Positions 1 to 5,106 are shown, counted from the first letter of the stretch. The stretch: 5,280 bases of DNA from CAYJAD01 sp964372165 (GCA_964372165.1 CAYJPT010000159.1:1-5280); one strand, 5' to 3'. Made by a program: numbers and translations. The notes: a model not told the origin generated them from the letters alone.

Positions 1-2
1 GA

Positions 3-14
3 CATAAACCCTCC
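3..14 (-). promoter_or_regulatory. RBS and start codon of a divergent gene cut by the left edge
   Basis: On the minus strand GGAGGG (14-9) is followed by TTT and an ATG at 5-3, which looks like a strong Shine-Dalgarno sequence with a rather short spacer. Only the first two bases after the ATG are inside the window, so the product cannot be named. It would be transcribed divergently from the gene at 395, making 15-394 a shared intergenic region. A start codon a little beyond the edge is equally possible. Confidence 0.35.
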
Positions 15-63
15 ATAATATACATAAATTTTTTGGATTACGCTTTTTGTGTGATTGCAATTA

Positions 64-92
64 TCTACAAAAGCAAAAACAAATGGTATATT
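64..92 (+). promoter_or_regulatory. Weak candidate promoter (distal box)
   Basis: TCTACA (64-69; 4 of 6 matches to TTGACA) lies 17 nt before TATATT (87-92). The -10 sits inside the 10-mer ATGGTATATT, repeated exactly at 287-296. The spacing is right for a sigma-70-type promoter, but in such AT-rich DNA matches of this quality arise often by chance. Confidence 0.2.
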
Positions 93-266
93 AGCCAACA
101 ACATTTACCTAGTGAAGATAAATGCTAGTAATCTCCTACAGTATAATTAGTTTTTGGTCAATAATATTAATATTTTTTTATTTTACTTTATTTTATTGGC
201 TGTTTTTTGCATTTTATTATGATCATTGCTAGTGATAGTTGTGCACAATGTTCAAGGAAAAAGTGC

Positions 267-296
267 TTTTCATTTTTATAACACCTATGGTATATT
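267..296 (+). promoter_or_regulatory. Candidate promoter for the 395-2724 gene cluster
   Basis: TTTTCA (267-272; 4 of 6 matches to TTGACA) is followed after 18 nt by TATATT (291-296), giving a predicted start of transcription near 303 and a leader of about 90 nt before the ATG at 395. The -10 is embedded in ATGGTATATT, which also occurs at 83-92. A perfect 10-bp palindrome (TTGTGCACAA, 239-248) lies about 18 bases upstream of the -35 and could be an activator or repressor site. The call rests on spacing and motif match only. Confidence 0.35.
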
Positions 297-302
297 GCTT
301 AT

Positions 303-398
303 ATGGAAGCGGTAGTTCTAAAAAATTTATGCGCTGGATATCTTAGCTTAATCATAGGTGAAATTATAATTTGTCGATATAAGGAATATAAAGCATGA
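303..398 (+). CDS. Possible 31-aa leader peptide overlapping the next start
   Basis: An ATG at 303 opens a 31-codon frame ending in TGA at 396-398, so its stop overlaps the ATG at 395 in the 4-nt arrangement ATGA seen in translationally coupled genes. The predicted peptide has a hydrophobic centre (residues about 11-24, rich in Leu and Ile) and a basic end (RYKEYK), so it could be a tiny membrane peptide. Against it: no Shine-Dalgarno sequence is visible before 303, and the predicted transcription start falls at the ATG itself, so it would have to be leaderless. A frame of this length can arise by chance. Treat as speculative. Confidence 0.2.
   Translation: MEAVVLKNLCAGYLSLIIGEIIICRYKEYKA
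381..385 (+). promoter_or_regulatory. Shine-Dalgarno sequence for the 395 start
   Basis: AAGGA sits 9 nt before the ATG at 395. It lies inside the possible leader ORF 303-398, so ribosomes translating that ORF would pass over this site. Confidence 0.55.
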
Positions 399-1540
399 CA
401 GAGTTTAGTAAAATGAATTTGGATAATCTTCCAAAGCCATCAAATAAACGTGGTAACGCTATCAAGCTTAGTGTAATTACTATTATAATTGTGATTATAA
501 CTGGCAGTGTGTTATATTGGCTTTCAAGAGATGAGGACACCAAGAAAGAAATTGCAACTGTGGTAAAAGATAATATAGATAATGCGATTAAAGACACTCC
601 TTTAGAAGAAGTAGCAAGCTACCTTGAACCACCACCACCTCCAAAGCCTGCCATGCAAAATCAAGTTATAATGAGCACTACCCAAGGTGAGGATAATTCG
701 GATATTACTCCTGAAGTGCTTAGTCCTGACACAAACGCTGTTACTATTGCACCTAAGGTTGAGGAAGATAGCCGAGTTCCCATGGCTTTTGTGGAGGATG
801 CTGCACAATGGATGGTCAGTCGTTATACTCCGAGTGAGGGTTTGAATTTTGGCATAGCAGCGACCAATTATCGTTATGGGCAAACTATGCGTGGCCTTAT
901 GCCGCAAGGAGAGCAAGATGTAATTAGTGCTCGTGCGGCACTTTTGCGTTATGCTTTTCACCCAACTATGCTAAAGGCTTTATATAACCTATATGCAGAT
1001 CGTTTTGTTGCGGCTCTTGGAGATGCTGCGGAATTTCCTAATAAGGGCAAGGCATTAACTCCTAACCAAATATCTAGCATGTATAAAGCTTATGCTGCCC
1101 AATTCCAATCTATTGGTGGGCTTTTGCATGGTATTGCTGCAACACCCAACTTTTTGGACTTAGTGCAAGATATTGAAGATTTAGGACAAGAGTCCGTTGA
1201 TATCCATTCTAAAATTACCGATGCTGTTTTTGATCTTGATACAGCCCGTGAAGCTAGGGATGATACTGCCATTAATGCTGCACAATTACGCATTGATGGG
1301 TTAAATGCGCAGTATCAACGAGTACTTGGTGAGCGTGCACAAGCAAATCTGACCTTGGTTAATACCTTACATAATAAAGCACCGGCAGCACGAGGAATTG
1401 ATGCAGATACTGTTATTTTTGTTGCTGAGTGGTTTGAGCGCCGTCAGGCACAGCAAGGTGATGTTGTGCAAAGCATTAGTACTATAGCTGAACTTTTGGA
1501 TGATTTATCCGCACGTTTAAACACAGCTGCTAACAATTAA
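395..1540 (+). CDS. Bitopic membrane protein with Pro-rich linker and helical domain, function unknown
   Basis: I do not recognise this 381-aa protein. Its layout is clear: a short basic cytoplasmic N-terminus (1-24), one transmembrane helix (about 25-43, Ile/Val-rich), a charged helix (45-75), a Pro-rich segment with five consecutive prolines (79-83), a low-complexity acidic linker (about 86-128), then a mostly helical Ala/Gln/Leu-rich domain (129-381) with a likely coiled coil around 258-322. There is no signal-peptidase site, so it is probably an inner-membrane anchor exposing the C-terminal part to the periplasm. The TM plus Pro-rich arrangement recalls TonB/TolA-type spanning proteins, but I see no TonB C-terminal motif. 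AAGGA at 381-385, 9 nt upstream, supports the ATG at 395. It heads a cluster with cobU 11 nt downstream. The minus-strand frames inside it are shadows. Confidence 0.85.
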   Translation: MTEFSKMNLDNLPKPSNKRGNAIKLSVITIIIVIITGSVLYWLSRDEDTKKEIATVVKDNIDNAIKDTPLEEVASYLEPPPPPKPAMQNQVIMSTTQGEDNSDITPEVLSPDTNAVTIAPKVEEDSRVPMAFVEDAAQWMVSRYTPSEGLNFGIAATNYRYGQTMRGLMPQGEQDVISARAALLRYAFHPTMLKALYNLYADRFVAALGDAAEFPNKGKALTPNQISSMYKAYAAQFQSIGGLLHGIAATPNFLDLVQDIEDLGQESVDIHSKITDAVFDLDTAREARDDTAINAAQLRIDGLNAQYQRVLGERAQANLTLVNTLHNKAPAARGIDADTVIFVAEWFERRQAQQGDVVQSISTIAELLDDLSARLNTAANN

Positions 1541-1551
1541 TAGTTGACCAT

Positions 1552-2088
1552 ATGAAGTCAATATTGTTTGTGGGTGGAACACGTAGTGGTAAGAGTAGCT
1601 TAGCTGAAAAATGGACAATATCTAATGGCAAAAAATGCCTTTTTATTGCCACAGCGCTTGTAGAAGATGAAGAGATACGAAAACGAGTTCATGAGCATCA
1701 ACAAAGACGAGGTGCTGCATGGCAATGTTTGGAAGCGCCTTTTTTTGTGCCACAGCATGTTGAGGCATATGCTGTAGATGTTATATTAATGGATTGCCTT
1801 AGCATGTGGCTTAACAACCGCATGGCAAGAGGTGATAATGATAAAGAAATTCTATCCGCTTGTGATACATTGTCGCGGTGGATTCAAAACTTAAAAATTC
1901 CTATAGCTATTGTTAGCAGTGAGCTTGGGCAGGGCATGGTACCAATGTCCGAATTGGCTAGGAGATATAGAGATCTGCATGGTCTTATGAATCAAAGCAT
2001 TGCACAGGCATGTCAAAATGTGCTCTTCATAAGTTGTGGACTGCCTTTGTGCCTTAAAGGCAAAATCCCTTCAGAACTACAAATATAA
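1552..2088 (+). CDS. cobU: Bifunctional adenosylcobinamide kinase / adenosylcobinamide-phosphate guanylyltransferase
   Basis: This cytoplasmic enzyme (178 aa, normal for CobU/CobP) phosphorylates adenosylcobinamide and then transfers GMP to it, giving AdoCbi-GDP, the substrate of cobalamin synthase CobS. Visible motifs: the N-terminal P-loop GGTRSGKSS (8-16), the FIATA strand (31-35), the R-x3-H-x3-R block (R45-H49-R53) whose H49 aligns with the guanylylated histidine of Salmonella CobU, the DCLSMWLNN block (Walker-B-like Asp, about 81-89), the VSSELGQGMVP loop (about 123-133), RYRDLHGLMNQ, and the C-terminal GLPLCLKG. No key motif is missing. It begins 11 nt after the previous stop with no clear Shine-Dalgarno sequence, so translation may be coupled to the upstream gene. 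No other cobamide gene is present in the window and no cobalamin riboswitch is evident, so the enzyme could serve salvage or a pathway encoded elsewhere. Confidence 0.95.
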   Translation: MKSILFVGGTRSGKSSLAEKWTISNGKKCLFIATALVEDEEIRKRVHEHQQRRGAAWQCLEAPFFVPQHVEAYAVDVILMDCLSMWLNNRMARGDNDKEILSACDTLSRWIQNLKIPIAIVSSELGQGMVPMSELARRYRDLHGLMNQSIAQACQNVLFISCGLPLCLKGKIPSELQI

Positions 2089-2097
2089 GGATAATGC

Positions 2098-2724
2098 ATG
2101 AAGTATCTTATTACTTTTTTATTGCTATCTCTTTTTATTGCCCCACTTGATGTATATGCAGAACAAAGTGGTCCTATACAAACGATTAAAAATATACAGC
2201 ATGCGCTTGATACAGGTGATGTAACACTTTTTGATGCATCAATTGATATGGAAAGTTTGCTTGGTCAATGCGTGGATGTGTTAATTGCTGATTCTAATAT
2301 AGAAGGGCAACAAACTATCCCCCCCGTTCTTGCCTTAATTTTATCCACAGCTAACTTAAATGACGATGCACGAAATGCCCTACGATCAGCTATTATTGCA
2401 GAAGTTGGTGCTTTTATACGATATGGGGTGAGTTCAGGGGCATATGCTGGAAAAAAAATAAAATCACCTCCTCCCGATGGTATTTTAGCATCATTTTTAT
2501 CTCAATCATCTATGGGGCGCAAAGAAATAGTGCGCATAGGGCAGGTAACTAAAGAAAACGATGCTATCTATGTAAACTTTGTAGTTAAAGACTATGGCAA
2601 TGATAGGTATTATCCAGTTGAGGCTTGGCTTAGACAAGATAGCGAACAATGGAAAGTGATTGGTTTAAGAAATATTCGTACTTTAATTCGCATGGTGCAA
2701 AGTGAAACGGAGCAGGCATTGTAA
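2098..2724 (+). CDS. Small secreted protein, function unknown
   Basis: This 208-aa protein begins with a typical Sec signal peptide: MK, a hydrophobic core (3-17) and a V-Y-A site predicting cleavage after A21. There is no lipobox cysteine, so it should be a soluble or loosely attached periplasmic protein. The mature part starts with helices (about 27-65) in which a gD-x3-F-x3-iD pattern (about 40-50) faintly resembles DUF2939-type proteins. A helical middle and a Pro-rich turn (PPP, 124-126) follow, and then a beta-rich end (about 143-194) like the sheet of small NTF2-like folds. These family links are weak resemblance only. AAGGA (2087-2091) overlaps the cobU stop and lies 6 nt before the ATG, so translation is probably coupled to cobU. 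An ATG at 2094 is out of frame. It ends the cluster and is convergent with mutM, 42 bp away. Confidence 0.85.
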   Translation: MKYLITFLLLSLFIAPLDVYAEQSGPIQTIKNIQHALDTGDVTLFDASIDMESLLGQCVDVLIADSNIEGQQTIPPVLALILSTANLNDDARNALRSAIIAEVGAFIRYGVSSGAYAGKKIKSPPPDGILASFLSQSSMGRKEIVRIGQVTKENDAIYVNFVVKDYGNDRYYPVEAWLRQDSEQWKVIGLRNIRTLIRMVQSETEQAL

Positions 2725-2766
2725 ATTTTTGTATGTTGAAATTTAAATTTTACATTTGAGGCAGTA

Positions 2767-3609
2767 TTAGCTTTGACAAGTAGGACACAAAACCGTGCCG
2801 CGCCCAGCTACCCGTGCATTTTGTAGTGTGTTGCCGCAAACCTTACATACTTGCCCACCGCGACCATAAACAAAAAAAGTGTTTTGAAAAGACCCTGCGT
2901 CACCACGGGCTGTACGATAGTCACGTATAGAAGACCCACATTGCTCAATCGACAGTCGCAAAATATCTTGCACAGCACTGCAAAGCTCCACTAATTTTGC
3001 AAAGGTAATTGTATCGGCTTTGCGTGTAGGTAAAATCTTTGCTTGAAATAAAGCTTCATCAGCATAGATATTACCAATACCGACAATATATTCTTGGTTT
3101 AATAAAAGACCTTTAATGCCAGCTCGTTTACCCTCTAGTTGTTTGGCAAGAACACTTGCTTCATGCATAAGCGGTTCAAGCCCAAGCTTTTGCCAAAATG
3201 GCCAAGTTTCGAGGCTTTTAGGCGAAACAAGCCGTACATAACCAAATGTGCGGCTATCATCAAAAAACAATTGCTTGGACTTGCCTTCATGTTCCAAAGC
3301 CAATGTGAACCGTGTATGCTTTGTAGGCTTTTCATTACAATCATATACAAAAAGGCGACCGGTCATTTTTAAATGAACAGCAAGCATATGCGCTTTATCT
3401 AAATCATCATCTTCAGTTTCAAGTTTGATAAGGGCTAACTTGGCCCTTCTCCCTACACCTACAATGCGCCTTCCTTGGAGATGATTAAGCTCCAAGCTAC
3501 CTTTATCTTTGGTACGTGGTAAAAGCAAGTTCCATTGAGTTACAACAGCATTTTTAATTAATGGCTCAAGTGTTCGAGCAATAGTTTCAACTTCTGGCAA
3601 TTCTGGCAT
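2767..3609 (-). CDS. mutM: Formamidopyrimidine-DNA glycosylase (Fpg/MutM)
   Basis: This base-excision repair enzyme removes 8-oxoguanine and ring-opened purines and cuts the abasic site by beta/delta-elimination. At 280 aa it is near the usual length. Everything essential is visible: MPELPEVE at the N-terminus (catalytic P2 and E3 after Met removal), K57 in GRRAKL, the HLKMTGRL block (79-86) with the void-filling Met, H98, DSRTFG (118-123) with the DNA-binding Arg, GIGNIYADE (177-185) with N180 in the helix-two-turn-helix, SSIRDY (226-231), and the C-terminal zinc finger with Cys 255, 258, 275 and 278 and the beta-turn R270. The start is fixed by the required Pro after Met; AGGGA at 3626-3622 is a distant Shine-Dalgarno candidate and AAGA at 3619-3616 a closer one. 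It follows rimM by 210 bp on the same strand, with a probable terminator between, so it likely has its own promoter. The wording of the finger and RDYRTARGDAGSFQ region reminds me of Desulfovibrio enzymes. Confidence 0.97.
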   Translation of the reverse strand: MPELPEVETIARTLEPLIKNAVVTQWNLLLPRTKDKGSLELNHLQGRRIVGVGRRAKLALIKLETEDDDLDKAHMLAVHLKMTGRLFVYDCNEKPTKHTRFTLALEHEGKSKQLFFDDSRTFGYVRLVSPKSLETWPFWQKLGLEPLMHEASVLAKQLEGKRAGIKGLLLNQEYIVGIGNIYADEALFQAKILPTRKADTITFAKLVELCSAVQDILRLSIEQCGSSIRDYRTARGDAGSFQNTFFVYGRGGQVCKVCGNTLQNARVAGRGTVLCPTCQS

Positions 3610-3714
3610 ATGAAATCTTATTCCCTAAAAATAGTATTATTATGTAGTCGGCACTGAGAAAAAAACTAAGCAACCATTTGTAATTGTAGATTTAATGCAT
3701 ACTGGTTAATCTAG

Positions 3715-3743
3715 AAAAATTGCAAAAAACCACGTTTTTTTGC
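3715..3743 (-). terminator. Candidate intrinsic terminator of the rpsP-khpA-rimM transcript
   Basis: Read on the minus strand, GC-A-AAAAAAC (3743-3734), loop GTG (3733-3731) and GTTTTTTGC (3730-3722) form a hairpin with one bulged base, followed by AATTTTTC (3721-3714). The hairpin has few GC pairs, so strength is uncertain, but stem plus T-run on the rimM strand fits a Rho-independent terminator about 77 nt past the rimM stop. Confidence 0.45.
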
Positions 3744-3753
3744 GTCCCAAATG

Positions 3754-3768
3754 AAGGCAGTGTGCCTT
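3754..3768. repeat. Small GC-richer hairpin between rimM and mutM
   Basis: AAGGCA (3754-3759), loop GTG, TGCCTT (3763-3768) form a perfect 6-bp stem. It is the middle of three consecutive inverted repeats behind rimM. In the minus-strand RNA it is followed by CATTTGGG, which is not a T-run, so alone it is a poor terminator. Confidence 0.5.
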
Positions 3769-3769
3769 T

Positions 3770-3799
3770 CTGATTTATTCTGCTTGCAGAATAAATCAG
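3770..3799. repeat. Perfect 14-bp inverted repeat (30-bp palindrome) downstream of rimM
   Basis: CTGATTTATTCTGC (3770-3783) and GCAGAATAAATCAG (3786-3799) are exact reverse complements separated by TT. On the plus strand it is followed by CATTTTCTTAT; on the minus strand (the rimM direction) by AGAAAGGC. It starts about 20 nt after the rimM stop. It could be a 3'-end stabilising stem-loop, part of a terminator region, or a protein-binding dyad. The T-rich flank is on the side where no gene is being terminated. Confidence 0.7.
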
Positions 3800-3819
3800 C
3801 ATTTTCTTATAAATGCAGA

Positions 3820-4350
3820 TTATTTTTCAAGATACAATTCCAGTAAACCGTCAGGAGGATTAATACAAATCTCACGCTTTTGCATATCAAACGAAACAAT
3901 GAACTCTTCCACCGCAGGAAAAAGTATTTCCTGCCCGTCATTGGTACGTATGACCCAAAGCATTTGTTGAGCAGGAAATTCCACTGCTTCAAGTAAACCA
4001 AGCACAGTATTACTTTCATAATCAACAATGCTCATGTTTATCAAATCATGCAGGTAGGCTTCATGCTTTGGCAAATCGGGTAATGACTCACGTGTAATAT
4101 AAATGCATGCACCTCGTAAGGATTCAGCTGCATTGCGATCATTGATGTGTTGCAAAGTTAATAATGGTCTGCCTTTGTGCATACGCACCTTAGCATTGGA
4201 GATACTTTGCATAGCACCTGTACCAATTTGGAGGTAGAATGATTTTTTTAAAAGAGTGGGGGAGTCTGCATACCAATCAACGCAAATCTCCCCTTTGATG
4301 CCGTGAGGACGAGTTATAGTCCCCATATGAATATACTTTTGATTAGCCAT
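3820..4350 (-). CDS. rimM: Ribosome maturation factor RimM
   Basis: RimM binds S19 in the 30S head and assists late 16S rRNA maturation. The 176-aa product has the N-terminal RimM beta-barrel (about 6-90) with the family signature GTITRPHGIKGE (10-21), and a C-terminal PRC-type barrel (about 97-172) with HDLINM, the FPAVEEFIVSFD strand pair (144-155) and the closing PPDGLLEL (165-172). I place the start at the ATG at 4350 because AAAGG (4360-4356) lies 5 nt upstream. A GTG 18 nt earlier (4368) would add six residues but has no visible ribosome-binding site. It follows khpA by 42 bp, which contain a small hairpin (4370-4385). The usual next genes, trmD and rplS, are not here; the next gene is mutM beyond a probable terminator. 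Confidence 0.93.
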   Translation of the reverse strand: MANQKYIHMGTITRPHGIKGEICVDWYADSPTLLKKSFYLQIGTGAMQSISNAKVRMHKGRPLLTLQHINDRNAAESLRGACIYITRESLPDLPKHEAYLHDLINMSIVDYESNTVLGLLEAVEFPAQQMLWVIRTNDGQEILFPAVEEFIVSFDMQKREICINPPDGLLELYLEK

Positions 4351-4369
4351 AGCCGCCTTTGGCCACACA

Positions 4370-4385
4370 GTATATTATTATATAC
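4370..4385. repeat. Short AT hairpin in the khpA-rimM gap
   Basis: GTATAT (4370-4375) and ATATAC (4380-4385) with a 4-nt loop form a perfect 6-bp stem just upstream of the rimM ribosome-binding site. It contains mostly A/T pairs and no T-run follows. It may mark an mRNA processing site or modulate rimM translation, or may be chance in AT-rich DNA. Confidence 0.3.
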
Positions 4386-4392
4386 AATGTTA

Positions 4393-4623
4393 TTATTCTA
4401 ATATTTCCAAAACTGTACGTTTTTTAGCCTTTGTTGCAGCAGCACCTAATATTGTACGCATAGCACGAGCTGTACGCCCTTGTTTGCCAATTACTTTACC
4501 AATATCTTCCTTGGCAACTTTTAATTCCAATACAGATGTTTGCTCACCTTCGACTTCACGCACACTCACACTATCAGGATTGTCAACTAGTGACTTTGCA
4601 ATGTACTCAATCAACTCTCTCAT
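4393..4623 (-). CDS. khpA: KH-domain RNA-binding protein KhpA (YlqC family)
   Basis: This small single-KH protein binds RNA, and in other bacteria it works as a dimer or with KhpB/Jag in RNA metabolism. The 76-aa product has the order helix (REXIEYIAKSLVDNP-like, 2-16), two strands (18-38) and the GxxG loop IGKQG (45-49) followed by the helix RTARAMRTILGAA, ending ...LEILE; the whole length fits the family. I choose the ATG at 4623 because GGGAG lies 6 nt upstream and because relatives begin with M-x-(E/D)-L-(I/V)-EYIAK. A GTG at 4656 would add eleven residues and overlap the rpsP stop, but those residues look unlike the family. It lies 32 nt after rpsP and 42 nt before rimM, a placement known from Firmicutes and Desulfovibrio-type genomes. 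Confidence 0.92.
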   Translation of the reverse strand: MRELIEYIAKSLVDNPDSVSVREVEGEQTSVLELKVAKEDIGKVIGKQGRTARAMRTILGAAATKAKKRTVLEILE

Positions 4624-4655
4624 AAGCGTCTCCCTAAATGGCTTTAAGGAACACA

Positions 4656-4895
4656 CTAACTCATATGCTGCTTTATTAACGAACGGACCGTATCCGTTGG
4701 CTCAGCACCAAGTTCCAGCCACTTTTTTACTTTATCTGCATCAAGTTTCACTTCAGCAGGGTTAGTCATAGGATTATAGTACCCAAGGTATTCCAAAGCA
4801 CGGCCATCACGGCGTGTTTCGTCATTGGCGGCAACGACGCGGTAAAATGGTTTCTTTTTACTCCCCATGCGGGTCAGTCTAATTTTCACAGCCAT
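4656..4895 (-). CDS. rpsP: 30S ribosomal protein S16
   Basis: S16 is a primary assembly protein that binds the 5' and central parts of 16S rRNA. The 79-aa product is typical in length and has the N-terminal signature AVKIRLTRMGSKKKPFYRVV (2-21), RDGRALEYLGYYNP (29-42) and the C-terminal helix DADKVKKWLELGAEPTDTVRSL-type segment (52-73). GGGAG (4907-4903) precedes the ATG at 4895 by 7 nt. It is the first gene after a strong promoter (4924-4952), so it leads the rpsP-khpA-rimM transcript. The stop is TAG (4658-4656). The frame on the opposite strand at 4484-4765 is a shadow of this gene and khpA. Confidence 0.97.
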   Translation of the reverse strand: MAVKIRLTRMGSKKKPFYRVVAANDETRRDGRALEYLGYYNPMTNPAEVKLDADKVKKWLELGAEPTDTVRSLIKQHMS

Positions 4896-4923
4896 TTTTT
4901 CTCTCCCATTTGTATTTTATTAT

Positions 4924-4952
4924 ATTATAACTATCCAATGCCCAAATGGCAA
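4924..4952 (-). promoter_or_regulatory. Sigma-70-type promoter of the rpsP-khpA-rimM operon
   Basis: On the minus strand TTGCCA (4952-4947; 5 of 6 matches to TTGACA) is followed after exactly 17 nt by a perfect TATAAT (4929-4924). Transcription should start near 4917, leaving a leader of about 22 nt that includes the GGGAG ribosome-binding site of rpsP. This is the best promoter match in the window and implies that rpsP is not simply read through from ffh. Confidence 0.75.
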
Positions 4953-5106
4953 TGGTTTTACACCAAAAAATATATATTTACGAATATATTTATAGGATTT
5001 TTGTAGCTTATTAATTATAAAATTTATCTATGCAACTAAATTGAAACATTTTTTAAAAACTAGTAAAAAACTATGTTTTTCAAAAGAAAAATTATCTTTT
5101 TTAAAT
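4953..5106. other. AT-rich spacer between ffh and rpsP
   Basis: This spacer is almost wholly A/T. Besides the hairpin at 5065-5081 it contains an A/T-only inverted repeat, AAATATAT (4968-4975) with ATATATTT (4984-4991), and the near-repeats AAAAACTAGT and AAAAAACTATG (5056-5075). No coding potential is seen. Confidence 0.4.
5065..5081 (-). terminator. Candidate terminator downstream of ffh
   Basis: On the minus strand GAAAAAC (5081-5075), loop ATA (5074-5072) and GTTTTTT (5071-5065) form a hairpin about 25 nt after the ffh stop, with a further T-run (ACTAGTTTTT) just beyond. The 3' arm itself supplies the T-tract. The stem has few GC pairs, so it is weak by standard criteria, but its form matches the hairpin after rimM (3722-3743). 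Confidence 0.35.

Larger units (their letters stand above)
15..394. other. AT-rich intergenic region, likely divergent regulatory region
   Basis: This stretch of about 380 bases has no long ORF on either strand. It is very AT-rich, with T-runs around 170-195 and a 12-bp palindrome AATATTAATATT at 163-174. It also holds two promoter-like boxes (64-92 and 267-296), a 10-bp palindrome TTGTGCACAA at 239-248, and a possible 31-codon leader ORF (303-398). I see no conserved B12-box motif of a cobalamin riboswitch and no tRNA-like fold. The simplest reading is the promoter region of the 395-2724 cluster plus that of the gene leaving the left edge. Confidence 0.5.

Noticed and set aside
15..394. Possible cobalamin riboswitch ahead of the cobU cluster
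   Set aside because: I find no B12-box-like conserved segment or GC-rich multi-stem fold in this AT-rich leader.
364..597. 77-codon minus-strand hydrophobic frame
   Set aside because: Its hydrophobicity mirrors the TM-coding stretch on the opposite strand, and it overlaps the start of the plus-strand gene.
602..961. 119-codon minus-strand frame opposite the 381-aa gene
   Set aside because: It lies wholly inside a well-formed plus-strand gene with its own ribosome-binding site; the translation is rich in Ser, Thr, His and Arg without domain features, as expected for a shadow frame.
2722..2750. A/T-only inverted repeat between the convergent gene ends (TAAATTT with AAATTTA, plus AAATTTAAATTT)
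   Set aside because: No GC pairs and a 10-nt loop make it a poor terminator on either strand, and such matches are expected in this base composition.
3139..3372. 77-codon plus-strand frame inside mutM
   Set aside because: mutM is complete with all catalytic residues on the other strand; this frame has no recognisable features.
3807..4028. 73-codon minus-strand frame overlapping rimM
   Set aside because: Alternative frame of rimM; the rimM frame carries the conserved RimM C-terminal motifs.
4484..4765. 93-codon plus-strand frame over khpA and rpsP
   Set aside because: Antisense shadow of two confidently identified genes.
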